Assembly: GCA_025667525.1 (NCBI GenBank) | Contig: CM046876.1 | Coordinates: 573,125,469-573,189,468, forward strand | Direction: 5' to 3' | Source of the DNA: Glebionis coronaria | Lineage: Eukaryota > Streptophyta > Magnoliopsida > Asterales > Asteraceae | DNA length: 64,000 nt | Shown here: one piece after another, positions 37,782 through 50,500 of the stretch | How the letters are laid out: every line of letters begins with the position of its first letter | How positions within the stretch are numbered: position 1 is the stretch's first letter | The notes under the pieces: model-generated | What the model saw: only the letters and a program-made list of their open reading frames with translations | Databases searched by the model: none | What the model was told of the DNA's origin: nothing | Program-made: the position numbers and the translations under genes

Positions 37782-38149
37782 TGTTAATCCCAAATAAATC
37801 CATAACACATGATCTAGATTAGATCTAGAGAGAGAAAAAGAAGAAAGTGGAGAGAGGAAAGAGAGAATAAACTAGAAAGAATGATTGATTGCTAGAGAGA
37901 GAAAGTGAATGAACCAACACCCTCTTCCACACATGTAAGAGGGTTTATATACCCATGAGCTTAGTGGGCTCATGGGCTTTGTTCTTGGGCCAGGCTTGAC
38001 TTACACTTGGGCATAAAGCCCCTAACTTAGACAATATTAGCTAAAGTTCAAGCCCGGTTATCCTGACTAACCTATTACAATACAAGACCTTTAATGACTA
38101 AGATGACCTATTACATTCTTGTTCGACTATATAAAATATAAGGCTAACA
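37782..38149 (-). repeat. TR-GAG-like element 3' LTR
   Basis: 368-bp copy of 55183-55551. A TATA box is at 37942-37951 on the minus strand (TATATAAACC). The purine tract TGGAAGAGAT adjoins it on the inner side. Confidence 0.92.
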
Positions 38150-38484
38150 ATCTCTTCCAATGTATCGGTCATCTTTAAATACATATGATGATTGAGTGAA
38201 TACATTATTGTTGAGGTGATCTTCCTTCTTCGGTCTTGTATCTCAGTCTTGATCTTGTTTGTAACGGCTTTGTTCCTTCATGCTTTTGTGATCTTTACCT
38301 TAAGCCTTTGTCATTTGACTTTGAGTGCATGAGATCTTCAATCTATCCTTGATAGTATTCATCTTGTGCTCTTGTGACAAAGATAACCTATTACATTCTT
38401 AGGAATCTTGTTTATCGCCATCTTGTGCTCTTGTGACTTCTAAATCGACATGTTCATACTCTGTTGATTTCAAAAGGCTAACAA
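38150..38484 (-). repeat. Second LTR-start/purine-tract unit inside the TR-GAG-like element
   Basis: On the minus strand a second GGGAGATTGTTAGCC junction ends at 38484. From it, sequence matching the LTR start continues (AAGAATGTAATAGGTTATC at 38382-38402 versus AAGAATGTAATAGGTCATC in both LTRs) in diverged form. It is a partial tandem copy of the U3 start together with its purine tract. Confidence 0.6.
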
Positions 38485-38879
38485 TCTCCCATACAAATAT
38501 AGTTGTGGTAAGTCCTTCAAACATCCATCAGAGTTGCGGAAGACTTTAACTTTTAGTATGAACATGTGAAGACGACTTCGGTTAGTACACAACTATGCCA
38601 CCTTCTTGATATGCTGCAACATATATAGACACGAACGAAATGGCTTTGAACATTTCGTCCTAACTCGGTAGCGTTTTACCTCCGATCGATGAAGACCGTT
38701 AGACGGTATTAGATACCGTACATGTGATCGGGTAGGTTCAATTAAGGACCTCCTTGACAGGGTTTCTCGGCGGTAGTAGCCAGTTCTCTTTACTCGACTG
38801 TCTCAAAGCAGACTGCAACGTAAAGAGTGAATCATAAGGATAAGTTATCCGTCTGATTATAGTCGTCAATTCAGAATAC

Positions 38880-39275
38880 GTGGAACAAGTTTGATTCAAA
38901 TAAGAATCGCAATATTATTGCTTTCCAGTTTGTCACAAGCTTGATTATAAAGAATCTTACGAGTCACCTACCGCAGTGTTATTTGAGGTTGGCACTGGAA
39001 GGGTTTCCATTCGTCACTGTGAGTACTAAAGAGTGTTACTCTGAATGTTCTGGCAAGATCACACAGATTTTGCGAAGAGACCTAGAATCAAGTTTGAATC
39101 AATTAAGAATCCAAACTTAGTTGCATTCCAGTTATCACAAGTTTGATTCATGTAGAATCGCACAAGTTACCTACCACGAGCTTGTTTGATGTCGACTCAA
39201 GCAGGATTTCCATCTTCATTGTGAATCGTATCACTCGGATGTTCTGGAAATATCACAAGGATAATGCGTAGGACT
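38880..39275 (-). repeat. Tandem repeat of about 200 bp, two copies
   Basis: Anchors ACAAGTTTGATTCA, CACAAGCTTGATT and GATGTTCTGGAAA recur 190-200 bp apart (38887/39087, 38938/39138, 39048/39240). Non-coding. Confidence 0.6.
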
Positions 39276-40539
39276 CGATCGTGTCCTAATGAGATGATAG
39301 ATTGATCTCTTTTGGCTCTAGACTCGATAAGTGCATTTTGGTAATCGGAGGCTGGAGCAGACTGCCACCTTTTTAATATTAACTAACACGGAGTGAGAAA
39401 GTCAATAGATACGTGTTGATCTCCATGAAAATGAGACAAGTTTTTTTAGAGAAACTCGAATGGTTGGGAAGGGTTGTGCATTGCATCATTGGGTCCATGA
39501 CACTTGTCATCAATAGATGTGTTAACCCGGTTTCTGCCTAATTTGCATAGAATATTCAACTCCTTCAATGCTTACCAATACGTCATAACTAGCACCTTGT
39601 TGTGATTGTTCTAGTGCTAGCTTAAGTAATCATTCATCTTCATTCAACTTCATCTTTCCTAAGGACAACTATATCTAGCTATGGAATGTCCTTGGGTATA
39701 TCCCTCCGGTTCTGGTTGGATCATAGGACTTAGTTTCCTATCCTAAACCACCTTTTGACTCCATCGCTCCGTCGTGGATAGTATGTTTTTTGGGTATAGA
39801 TCGTAACCATAAAACCATTGAAAAACCAATCAAAGTGTTTGATAGAAATCAAAATTTTTAACACTTTGAAAGTTTTACATTTCCGAAATACTCCCCCTAC
39901 ACACATGCATCGATATTCGAAATAGTTTAGCATGTGAAGGAAAGAGTTGCACTTGAGTCTTTAAGATCACATGTTGTGATATATTACATTTAATCACATT
40001 TCTTCCCTATCTATAATATAAAAACTTAATATTAGAGATACCAATTGATTAATATATGATAATTTTTTGAAAACTGATGGGCAAGAAAGATATGTACACG
40101 CATGAATCATGGAACATTAGTCGGGTAGGTCCCCCTCAACAATATATGTGGGTCCTAATTGGTTAAAATTTAACAATATATAGGAAAAATGACACCACAA
40201 AATATGTTAAGGTACAGAGATGAGATGCCTTTTCCGATATAGTATATTACATATGATAGTTTTAAACCATTTTTGGAATGCGTTGGATACATAAAATATG
40301 GCAATATATGAGATGTACCCAACAACATTAAAGGCTTTGATTTTAAAATGCTCCCACTCAAAAATTGATCCAAATAACATATAACATTTTGAAATATAAA
40401 AACCACATTATGAGGAAGGGAGTGTTGAACACACAATTTTGAAAGATTTAGAAAAACCTTTTTGAGAATTCTTGAAAAATTATGTTCAACGGTTTTAAAA
40501 ATAGTGTCCGATTTACATGAACTCATAACTTTGATTGTT
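39276..40539 (-). other. Non-coding 3' part of the TR-GAG-like element
   Basis: AT-rich. A 118-codon minus-strand frame (40170-40526) shows no Pol motif. No integrase or RT signature was found on either strand. Confidence 0.55.
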
Positions 40540-41125
40540 TTATGACTAGCTCATGACCGAGAAAATTTAATTTCCCGTTGTGAAGGATAAGTTATCATCT
40601 GTGATAAACTTTCCTTAAGGTGAAGTCCGAGTTCTAAGCTGACATTTACTTAGAAGTCGTTTTTCATGAACTTAAAAACATCGAATGTTTTTATGAGAAG
40701 CTCATGACCGAGAAGTATGAATTTCTCTTTCAGAAGGATAAGCTATCATCTGTGATAAACTTTCCTTTATGTGAGGTCGGATTCCTAAGCAAAGATACGC
40801 TTAGAATTCATCTACACGAGCTTAAAACTTTCGAATAGTTTTAATATAAGCTCTTGTCTGAGAAAATTGAATTTCTCATTATGAGGATAAGTCATACTCG
40901 GGATGAACTTTCCTTTCTTTAGAGTTCGAGTTACAATCTGTAATGCGACTGCAAGTCATTACACCAGCTTTAAACTTTGGAATAGTTTGAATGTAAGCTC
41001 GTGTCCGAGAAAATTTAATTTCTCGTTTCGAGGATAAGTCACCATCGGGATGAACTTTCCTGTCCTTGATGAACGAGTTACAGCTTGTAATTTGACTGTA
41101 AGTCATACTAAAGATTAGTTGTGAA
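40540..41125 (-). repeat. Tandem repeat of about 150 bp, four copies
   Basis: The anchor GAGAAAATTTAATTTCTCG and variants occurs after 40555, 40706, 40856 and 41003, spaced 151, 150 and 147 bp. Each is followed by GGATAAGTYATC...AACTTTCC. It lies directly downstream of gag. Confidence 0.8.
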
Positions 41126-41152
41126 CCCATGAGACACTTGTTTCTCAGAGAT

Positions 41153-43557
41153 CTACTTCTTTAGCAACCAAACTCTGAGTGTGTCTTTTGTTGAACGACA
41201 TTCGAATATTGGACCTTTGTGTTCCCGTTTAACCTTAACTTCAGTACCTGCACTTTCATCAGCAGTTTGTATGCTTTCATTTGGGTTAGTGATATCTTTA
41301 TGAGAACCATGTGGGGGTTCACAGTGAACCTTTGTCGTGCTAGAGGGGAATATTTTTCCAGTAGGAACCCATTTAAGACCAATTGTTTTGAAGATTCTAC
41401 CCGTTGGTATCCACTTAAGACAAGGTCTAGGAAACATAGTTTTCTCATGCACAACGGAATACTTAATTGGAGAAAATCTATTTCCTGCAGGGTTCCGTCT
41501 TTGAGGTGCTCTATCTTTTTGGTTCACCTTGTTCAGGACTTTAGTGATACAATCATCATGAATGGAATTAAACATGAATTTGTTACATTTCGTGCAAACA
41601 AAGTGCTTAGCATCTGAGAAGGATCTAGAGGTCCTAGGGTTGGCAGATTTGTGCACATCTAAGAAGGGTCTAAAATTCCTAGATGTGTGATCAATAATCC
41701 TAAGTTTAGAATTGGTCCTATCTCTTGTTGTTGTCTTTTTTCTTAGCATCCTCTAGATAGCTTTTATGACCCGTGTCAATTAAACTACGACTAGGCATAT
41801 TCTTGGAGCTATTTCTAGAGTTGCTTGAAGCATTCATGTAATCGGGTTTTGCAGAAGCAAATTTCTTATGAGGGTCTAGATTGTGGAGTGACTGGTTTAG
41901 GCAAATTGCTACGTACGTCAACTTAGATGCAAACCTCGGGTTCGATGTTTTGGGTCGTTAAGATTTAAAGGCATTCGGTTTTCTAGCAACCGAGCGATTT
42001 CTGAATGGCTGAGAAGGAGGTTTCCCCAAGACTGACTGTTTGGCTAACTTAGTATCCACACTTCTTCCTTTTAGTTTCCTTAATTCATTTTTCACCGATG
42101 TTAGTGCAAAAACCTTTTCCTAAATTTGAACTTTTAATTGCTCATTTTGTAGAAGTAATTTAGTGACACGTTGTTCTAGCTTAATGTTCATATTGTCAAA
42201 TATGTCTTTATCAGCATTCGCATCATTACTATCTATAGTGTCGATAGGTTGCACATACATTTCTCTTAATGAAGCAGGCGGAGGACTTTGATTTTGAGAA
42301 GCCAACTTTGATTCTAACAAATTTATTTGTTTCACAAAATGTTATTTTTCCGCATTAGAATCTTGAATTTTATGATCCAATTTTTGTTCAAGAACAACAT
42401 TTTCTTTTCAAGTTTTTCAAAATAAGCTTCAAATTTGTCATTTTTCTTTGAAAAATCGAGTTTGGCATCCTCAAAATCTTTTGTCTTCTGAGCTAACAGA
42501 ATTTCAAGCTCGTGAATCTTAGAATCAACATCCTGGGAAGTCTTTCCTCCATTAGTACTCGTATCTGATGAATCAGGTGTGGTATTGCTATCAACCTTTT
42601 CCACTAGATACGTGTCAAAAATGGGTTCAGATTGCTCAGTATGTTGATGAACATCATATTCAACATTTAATTTTATCGTAGCCATAGTCTCATCGTCACA
42701 AATGGGTCTGATAGATGTATCAATGGTTTTTGTATCATTCCCTGAGCTATTGCTGGTATGCTTCTTCTCTGATTCTGTCCCGCTGCTTTCTGTATCAACC
42801 GAACAAGCATCCAATGCTTGACCATTATCGAATTTGCTCTCTTTCGTCTGCATCAGTCTTTGATTCACCCTTCTTTCAAATTGTATTTGATGACGTGTTC
42901 ATTCAACAATTGACTTCTTTATATTACTCATATGTTGAAGAAGTGTCTCTTTGAACGCTTGAAGATCTACGAGAGTATATTTGAAAAAGTATGTACTTGT
43001 GAACTCTCGATCGTTTTTGGATAAGCCACTTGAGTCAATGAATTGCTGGAACTGATTGTTGAGAGATAAAAAGACCTCCATGGATTCATCCTCTTGAAAT
43101 TCATCTTTGTCAAGTTGTTGTTGAAAATGATCCATGTTAAGCAGCAACGTTCTTGTGAAGGTCTCAACATCTTGATCGAATACTAGAACGAATACCCATT
43201 TGAATCCAATTTCAATACAAGTTCCTTTTAGGTCTTCTCTTGAAAGAATCTGAAGGTGTGACTGAAGTAACTTGAAATTTCCATGCATATCTCTTTTTCT
43301 TGCGACATCTTGTATTTGATCGTATGAACAATTTTGGTTGTAGAATCCAAGTTGTGTTTTGTAGCAGGTTTACTGATGGTACACTCAGTATTTGTTTGAA
43401 GCTCTGGATTCTGCATCTTCTCTTTATTCACCTCATCCATGGACGTTGTTGTTGAATCTGTTGGTTTGACTTTCGAAGAAGGACTTGAGAATTGATCAAA
43501 TGTCGTTCCTAGTAGGATGATTGGTGCATCAATAGTACTCACAGCCTTTCTTTTCAA
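41153..43557 (-). pseudogene. Copia gag of the TR-GAG-like element, in several frames
   Basis: Five overlapping minus-strand pieces (43228-43557, 42899-43288, 42332-42868, 42120-42335, 41153-41921) line up as one broken Gag. The start is Ser/Thr-rich. Next comes a helical region (FKWVFVLVFDQDVETF, FKETLLQHMSNI), then a coiled coil (KIHELEILLAQKTKDFEDAK, LRKLKGRSVDTKL). Near the end are a cysteine motif FVCTKCNKFMFNSIHDDC and the duplicated WIPTGRIFKTIG / WVPTGKIFPSS motif. The same order occurs in a large Copia Gag family that I recall from Asteraceae. Internal stops and shifts make it inactive. Confidence 0.75.
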
Positions 43558-44640
43558 ATCAGGATTAGGAAGTTCGTAGTGTTATGCGAAGATGTCCATT
43601 GAATGGATGTCTCGAAGAGGATATGATGTGTATGGATTACAGATCTTAGTAGATGTGTTGTGATTTGGTTGTGGTTGAAATTTCGAAATTTCTGATTTTT
43701 TTCTCAGTCCGACAATAAATGCTTCAGTCCGATATAACGTTGATCGAAAAATAATTTGAATCACCAAATTTTGAAATCGAGTTATAAATAGCCTAAAACT
43801 ATTAGGGTAAAAATTTGAAATATGAAAATTTTGGACGAAAAATAAAACCTAAAATGGCCTAAAATTTTGAATTTATCGCCAAAATTTGAAATAGAAGCTT
43901 AAATGGCATAAAAATGGTCTAGGAAAAATTAAATTTTACTATGGTCTTCCCGCAATGTAAAGATCTAGGATTTTTTTTTGGGAAGTATGTTCCGTAACTA
44001 GTCTAGATATAGGCTAAGTCTAAAAATGCTTCAAACAAAAATCTCGCAATAAACCTATGCCAAAGATCTGGAAATAAGTCTTCAATAATCTCGCAATGTG
44101 AAGATCTCGGAATAAGGCCAAAAGATCTCGAAATAATACCAAGATTTCGGAATGTATGAAGATTTCGGAATATATGAGGATCTCGGAATGTTTGAAGATT
44201 TCAGAATATATTCCGAGATCCTTCAAACACGGTTAGCTCGGTTTGAAATAATACCTCTCTAGGGTTGTTGGGTAGATTTTATATAAGCGTTATAGCTCGG
44301 TTTACACGTGCTAGAATCACGGTTAACTCGCTGTATTACGTGTGTACAAGATCACAATATAGTCTTACTTTAGACTATATCTTGGTTATATACGGTATAA
44401 GCCCGAATTGGTGATTCGTTCTTCGTCTTGTTGATTTGCTTTAGCGTAAAGCTATGTAACCTAATTCGATTAATTATAATTGTGTTATTATTATGATCTT
44501 GTTAAATCGCTCCGCTATGTGTGCATTGATCTTGTTTAGGGTTTTACATAATTGTTATGATGTTAATAAACCTTCAAAAACTCGTGATTTTTTTCAAAAA
44601 TCAAGCCAAACACCCAAAAGATTTGTGTTTTTTATCAACA
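43558..44640 (-). other. Leader of the TR-GAG-like element
   Basis: Non-coding. Holds an irregular array of GATCTCGGAATA/GATTTCGGAATA units (44050-44220) and, on the plus strand, the Copia-II LTR fragment. It continues after the nested insertion at 55017-55182. Confidence 0.55.
44254..44576 (+). mobile_element. Truncated LTR fragment of the Copia-II family
   Basis: Matches the last 320 bp of the Copia-II LTR (4381-4700), from CCTCTCTAGGGTTGTTGGG to AAACCTTCA, with moderate divergence. The 5' part of the LTR is missing. It is therefore another copy, not a piece of 3942-11800. Confidence 0.85.
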
Positions 44641-45220
44641 TAAAATGTAAGAACCCGTACTTTCCGAACATTGTTTTATTCTTTTATTCGTGTTTCTTGA
44701 ATTTTCCAACGTATTACATTTTCTTGAATTCTTTATATGTAAATCCTGAGATCATGATAATATTAATAAATTATACTTTTTAAGTATTTCTGATCATTGA
44801 TAATACTTTACTTGGAATTATAAATTTTTTATTTCATTTTTCCATATTTATTTAAATCAAAGTTTTTGATTTAAAATCACCAGCGTACATTTTACAACGA
44901 GTTTACTCAAAATCAATGAACAACGAGAATTCCTCGTGATCGCGATACCGACGGATGCCCAAAATTTTACATTTCATTATCGATTGTTTCGATAATTAAT
45001 ATTTTCGACAATTTCGTTTTAATTACGTATTAAGTCGTGTCGGCAAACCATACTATCATATTTATGATGCATTTTAACTTTTGAAAAGTATTTTTACGAA
45101 ACCCGAGTCCCGTAAATATTTTCAGTATTTACTATTAGTTATTTTGTACCCTTTAAACTATTAAATTTCTTTTTAAGTCCAATAGAATACACAATTAGCA
45201 AAACTAGCCCTCCACCCCAC

Positions 45221-45229
45221 TATATAAAC
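45221..45229 (+). promoter_or_regulatory. TATA box of LARD-like LTR
   Basis: CCACTATATAAACAAA, conserved at about 52640 in the 3' LTR. A CT-rich leader (TCTTCTTCCTTTC) lies about 60 bp downstream. Confidence 0.6.
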
Positions 45230-46787
45230 AAAAATTTTTACAACCACCCTCATTTTTATCATACAAAATCACACACAAAAAAAAATCTTCTTCCTTTCTT
45301 TTTCTCTCTAAAAATCCGCCACCCCTAACACCATAAACCCCCAAAAATCTTGATTTATAGCTTGTTTTAACTAAAACTAAAATATATCCCATTCATAAAT
45401 ATGAAAGGTGATTGTTTTGATACCATAATCATACACATGCATCAACTTTCAAGTTTTTTTTTATGATTTTATGATTTGTATGTGTTTTGATGATCTTGCA
45501 TGTATTGTTTTTGCTAAGATCTTCATGTCTTGACGCTAAAAAGTTATATTTTGATCTTTGGTTTTTGTTAAATTGACATGAAAATGTTTTAGGAGTTGTT
45601 TGGTTGATGGGTATGATAGTAGGGTAATACTAGAGATATGGATCATAGTGGATTTGAGTCAAAATGATGTTTTTCTATGATTTTCTAAAGTGTAATTTTG
45701 GACAGCAGGTTAGAGCAGATTTTTCATGGGTCAAAGTTTGATAAAAGCTTGATATTATAGGATATTATTGTAGTGGTTGTCCAAACGCTCGTTTTGACAT
45801 AAGATAGAGCTTCTAACTCATTACGGATCAAAAGTTATGCTAGTTTTAGTATTCGTGTACCGGGAGACGCAAATCGGCATAATCCGAAATTGTGGCTGAT
45901 TTTGGGTCGACTCTCGGGGACTTTAGGCATGGTTAGATAATTGATACTACTGGTTTTTAAAGTTTATAAACCTTATATGATGAGTCTAGTAGTGAGTTCA
46001 AAAGGTGGAATGACAAGATAATACTTTTAAAGTGGTATAAATGGTTTTATAAAACAACTACACATTATGTCCCAAATTTGGAGTCGAGTAAAGTGTCGAG
46101 CTGATGGGTTTTAAAAGGTGAACTTTGGCTCAAATTTTGGCAGGGTCTTAGACAGATTATAAGTGACCTTGACACCAAATTTGATCTAAATCTAACAAGT
46201 CTAGATAGGGTAGATCGGTGTGTACATTCAGAGTGTAGTTGCTGATTCGTGTTTTGGACACATAGTTCAATGCTCGTATGGCGTGAGTTTGAGTATTCAC
46301 TATTGGTCATGGTGACTTACTCAAGTGTTTAGTCATTATATAAATGAATTAGCTACTGGTCCGAATAAGGTAAAGGGATATTTTGACTTACGTTGACTTG
46401 GCGTCTTATGACGTGTCAATTTCAAGTGTACAAGTGTTTAAATATGTATTGATTGGATAAATTGGATATATGGATCCACGTGTTTCGTGTCATTAATTTT
46501 GAAGTATGAGTACTTTGAAAATACTTAAGTCATATTATACTTCGTATATATCGATATTTGAGTTCGAATCTTAAGGCGCGCCTTATTTTGATAGGTTGTG
46601 GTTTTCGTGTTTCCCGGGCATCCATATCGTCGGTGATCGTCATGCTACTACTTTTTCTACTCAACTTCTGAGTACAATGATTTACTTACCTCGTGGCAAA
46701 GGTGAGTTCATAGCCCCTTTTTACTTGCACATTGTCTCTAAACGTGGGGTGAGATGTTACATGGTGGAACACAACCATTTAAAAACT

Positions 46788-46859
46788 GTATGCTACCCTC
46801 AACTTGTATGCTATCCAGAATTTGTATGCTATCCAGAACTTGTATGCTTTCCAGAACTT
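46788..46859 (+). repeat. 18-bp tandem repeat in LARD-like LTR
   Basis: Four units of TGTATGCTATCCAGAACT with small changes, also present at 54205-54277 in the other LTR. The multiple-of-3 period gives a repeated CYPEL peptide in one frame, but the surrounding frame is not conserved as a gene. Confidence 0.8.
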
Positions 46860-47594
46860 GAGGATTTCCAACAGATTTTCATTGATATCATTGCTTTTAG
46901 TCTATAGCCTTAAGTTGCCTCTCTTGATCATGAACCGTTAATTTACTTGTGTTGCTAAGCGCGAATGTTGTGGGTGGATCCATCGGGATTGACAATCCCC
47001 GTCCCGATTACCTTGACGCATTTACATTTGTTTATTACTTGAGTATTTAGGCTGAATACTCACTAGAGGAACTTACACTGAGTTAAGCTTCGGTTCATGA
47101 ACTAAATAACAATAATAATGTTTCGAACTATGGTTATCGTACGCAACCATTTTCCCCTATTTCTTGTTTACAAATGGATGCTTGTGTTCCACACTTTTAC
47201 TGCTAAACCTATGGTTATCACTCAATTTATGTTGACGATTTTACATGTTTAATCTCAGGTATTATTACTTATCTTTGCTTGGATGGGAGCCCACAGGATA
47301 TTATCGTAGCTTGGAGATTTCTGTGTAGATTTTAACCTTGGTTTTATCTAAAAACCGTCAGAATATTTTTCTGTATTTTTGTGAAATAAGTGTTATAAAT
47401 CATGATGAAATAATAAATCTTTCAGCATATAAAACTCTGGGACCTATGTTTAAAACTCTTATTATTTTATGATGTAATGTACATGTTTTTATTACGTCAA
47501 CTATGTGTCAACAATAATTCATTGTTTCTTGTACCATGACGTGGAACCCCCTTGCTGCCTAGTTGTTCCCTTGTCTGATTCTGGGGGTCTCATA

Positions 47595-50500
47595 GATTGG
47601 TATCAGAGCGATGGTTATAGGGAACTGAGTCATTTTTCAAAACTTAGTCTATAACCAAAAGTTAAAATATTTTATGTTTTAAGTGTCAACCATAGAATCT
47701 GCCAATGTTTTTCGATATCTGCGCGGGTAACTCTCTAATCCTTATTATTTACTTTTAATTATCGTTGTATCATTTCATCTATTGATTACATGTTGAAATA
47801 TTACATTACCCTCGTGACGATAATTACTATATCTTTTCAAAGCTTTGTGCTTCATGAATTATCATTGGATATTACTTGATTACATATTCTCTTACTGCAT
47901 TTCTTGAATTCTTGTGAATTGATCTTGTTGCAATGATTTTATATTGTTATGACGTTACATACTTGTATTCAGAGCGGGTATGCTACCGACTTTTCATACT
48001 CAATTTTCTGAGTACTATTGTTATTTCTTTTATGCGTGATACGACTGACCTCATACACTCGTTCAATTTGAACCGGCTGTTTTTCTCGACTCACTGTTAC
48101 ATGTTGTGCGTACTCTTGTGATACCATTGTTCGGGATTGAATAAGTGTTGTTTTCGATGAAACTTCTTATTTTCATTTTACTACCGTGCGTGTTGCTTTC
48201 ATTGTTAAATCTCTTTAAAATATCCATTTAGATATCCAAATTGCTTTCGACCAATTATGATTGGATGTCTTGAACAATAGTCTATAGACCATTGTGTAGC
48301 TCAATGTGTCTCCCAGAAAGACTAAAGGACATCGTGTGAGTCACACATCTCGAAGCATTCATTGAATCAATGTTGAATAATATCATAGGTTTTCATAACC
48401 ATGATTGACCTTTACGTCACGGTTTTACACGACAGTTGTGCATGGACTACATTTTATTTCATTGACCAAATCTACGTTTCGACTTCGAATTACAACGTCC
48501 GTTGTACCTTGAAAGCATCGTCATCTCGCAATTCATCCTCTATTATGTGATGATTGTTTGGAACACGATTGTACTTCTATAAACATGTACCCTCCCTTTT
48601 ATTAAACCTCCTCGCTTCAAGAGTGCGACTTGTTAATGTCCCATTTCTTTCTCGATATGTCTTGTAATTTTGGAAAATCACGCCACCAAGTCCTGTATTG
48701 CATCTTGAAATCTAAGACACGCATGTCATGCGCCATTTTTTATTTCTTAGTTTATCGTTGGCGTTCTTTAACCATTTCTATACTATTTTTCTTTACACGA
48801 TTAATTTTACAATTTTTCTCTTTCGTCTTTATGGAATCCACAAGTAATGTGTGTACATAAATTTTGGGTCATTATAAAGTTTGAATTAAATTTCAAGTAT
48901 GTCGAAAAATATACTTTGTACAGAAACTTTACAGGAAATTTAACAGTGTCGAGAAAATATTTTTGTAACTTTAAACATAAAAATATATATTTCTACTTGT
49001 TGAGACGTCCGTTTAGGACATAAAATTTGACCAGAAAATATTAAAAACACGAGCAAGTTACGCACATTTGGGATTGCAAAATTTAAGAACTTAATTCTGC
49101 ATTTTTCAAAAATTTTATTTTGTTGACAGATTCAATGCAAGGGCATTTTCGTCCATTTTTAATCCGTTTCAAGTCTCGAGTAAAAGTAGAAAGTTGTTCA
49201 AAACATCGTTTTACACCAAATTGCTTTAGATTTCGAGTATTAAAAATGTCATTTAGCAAGTCGTTTGGTCTGGTCAAACCTGAAAGTCAAACTCAAAGGT
49301 CAAAACTGATAAAATTTAAAAATATGATTCGAAGCGTTTTTGAGTCCGTGTGAACTCGTAAAACTTTAACTAATGATATTTTAAAACCACGAAACATTGA
49401 TTGCTTTTGAAAATATTTACAAATAATAACTTGAGCTCGGTCATACATAAATCTAGAACCTTTAAAACCAAGTGATTTGATAAACCAATGATGAACTACA
49501 AGTTTAGAAAAATGTGTACATTTTTATGCGTCACTATTACGTGTTAAAATTCCTAAACTTTCCTAAAATGGAAACTTTTCGAGTAATTGTACTATTGTTA
49601 ACTAATGCCCTACATTTTAAAAGTACATTTTATGTCAAATAAATTACGACATGAGCACACATATGGATTCCTCTATCCTTCTTTTATATATGACTTAATT
49701 GTCATTCTATATTATTTTTCTTTGCTTCTATCGTACCACTGATTTGGGCCGAGGTTTGAAGTTCTTGTCTTCATATCGTCCGTTATCATCTTGACACGTG
49801 TCTCATGACGATTCCGGCTAAACCTTTTGAAATTTTATCACCATGTAACCATTTCATTGATTGTCTTGAACTACTATTCATCACCCTCCTGTAACCCACT
49901 CGCTATTTTGTAAGCTATCATCATGTCACCACATGAATTTAACTGGTATTGTTTGCGAAACATTTTATAAAATGTTCTACATTGGTCATCATTTTACGAT
50001 GTAATTTCACAAACCGTTCAACAATTGTCTTGTAAAGAAATCTTGTAACATTAAATTTATTGATTTAAACATCTAGCCCATTTGTTTCTGGCGAAGAGTT
50101 TCATAAACTATTTTGATTCCTGTTTTTACAAATGGCATTATATATGCATTTTAAATTATATGACATGTAATACTGGTTTGACGAAACTGAGCATCGCATT
50201 GCTAGTCCTAAATTATGCAAGGCCTGATCACCTATGCGTAATTTAAAAGGAGTCATGCAAGGCCGAATAGTAGTCACCATAAATAATTGACCAAGAATCA
50301 ACTTTTTAATTATGTTCCTTAAAAAGTTAGATAAAATAAAGTTTTGAAAACTTCTACATCTTATGCGAGTAGCACCAATTCACGACATACACATATGAAC
50401 CCTTATATTTTCTTGAACAAAGTACACGTATCAAGCACATATTTCCTTACACAACAATTTTTGTTAGACTTTTAACCTCATCTTCTTTCGTGATATGATT

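Larger units (their letters stand above)
44646..47594 (+). repeat. LARD-like 5' LTR
   Basis: 2949 bp, very similar to 52066-55011 with a few differences per 100 bp by eye. Contains a TATA box at 45221-45229 and a four-unit 18-bp repeat at 46788-46859. Confidence 0.95.

Noticed and set aside
41219..41617. Plus-strand 132-codon ORF
   Set aside because: Shadow of the minus-strand Gag, which has recognisable motifs.
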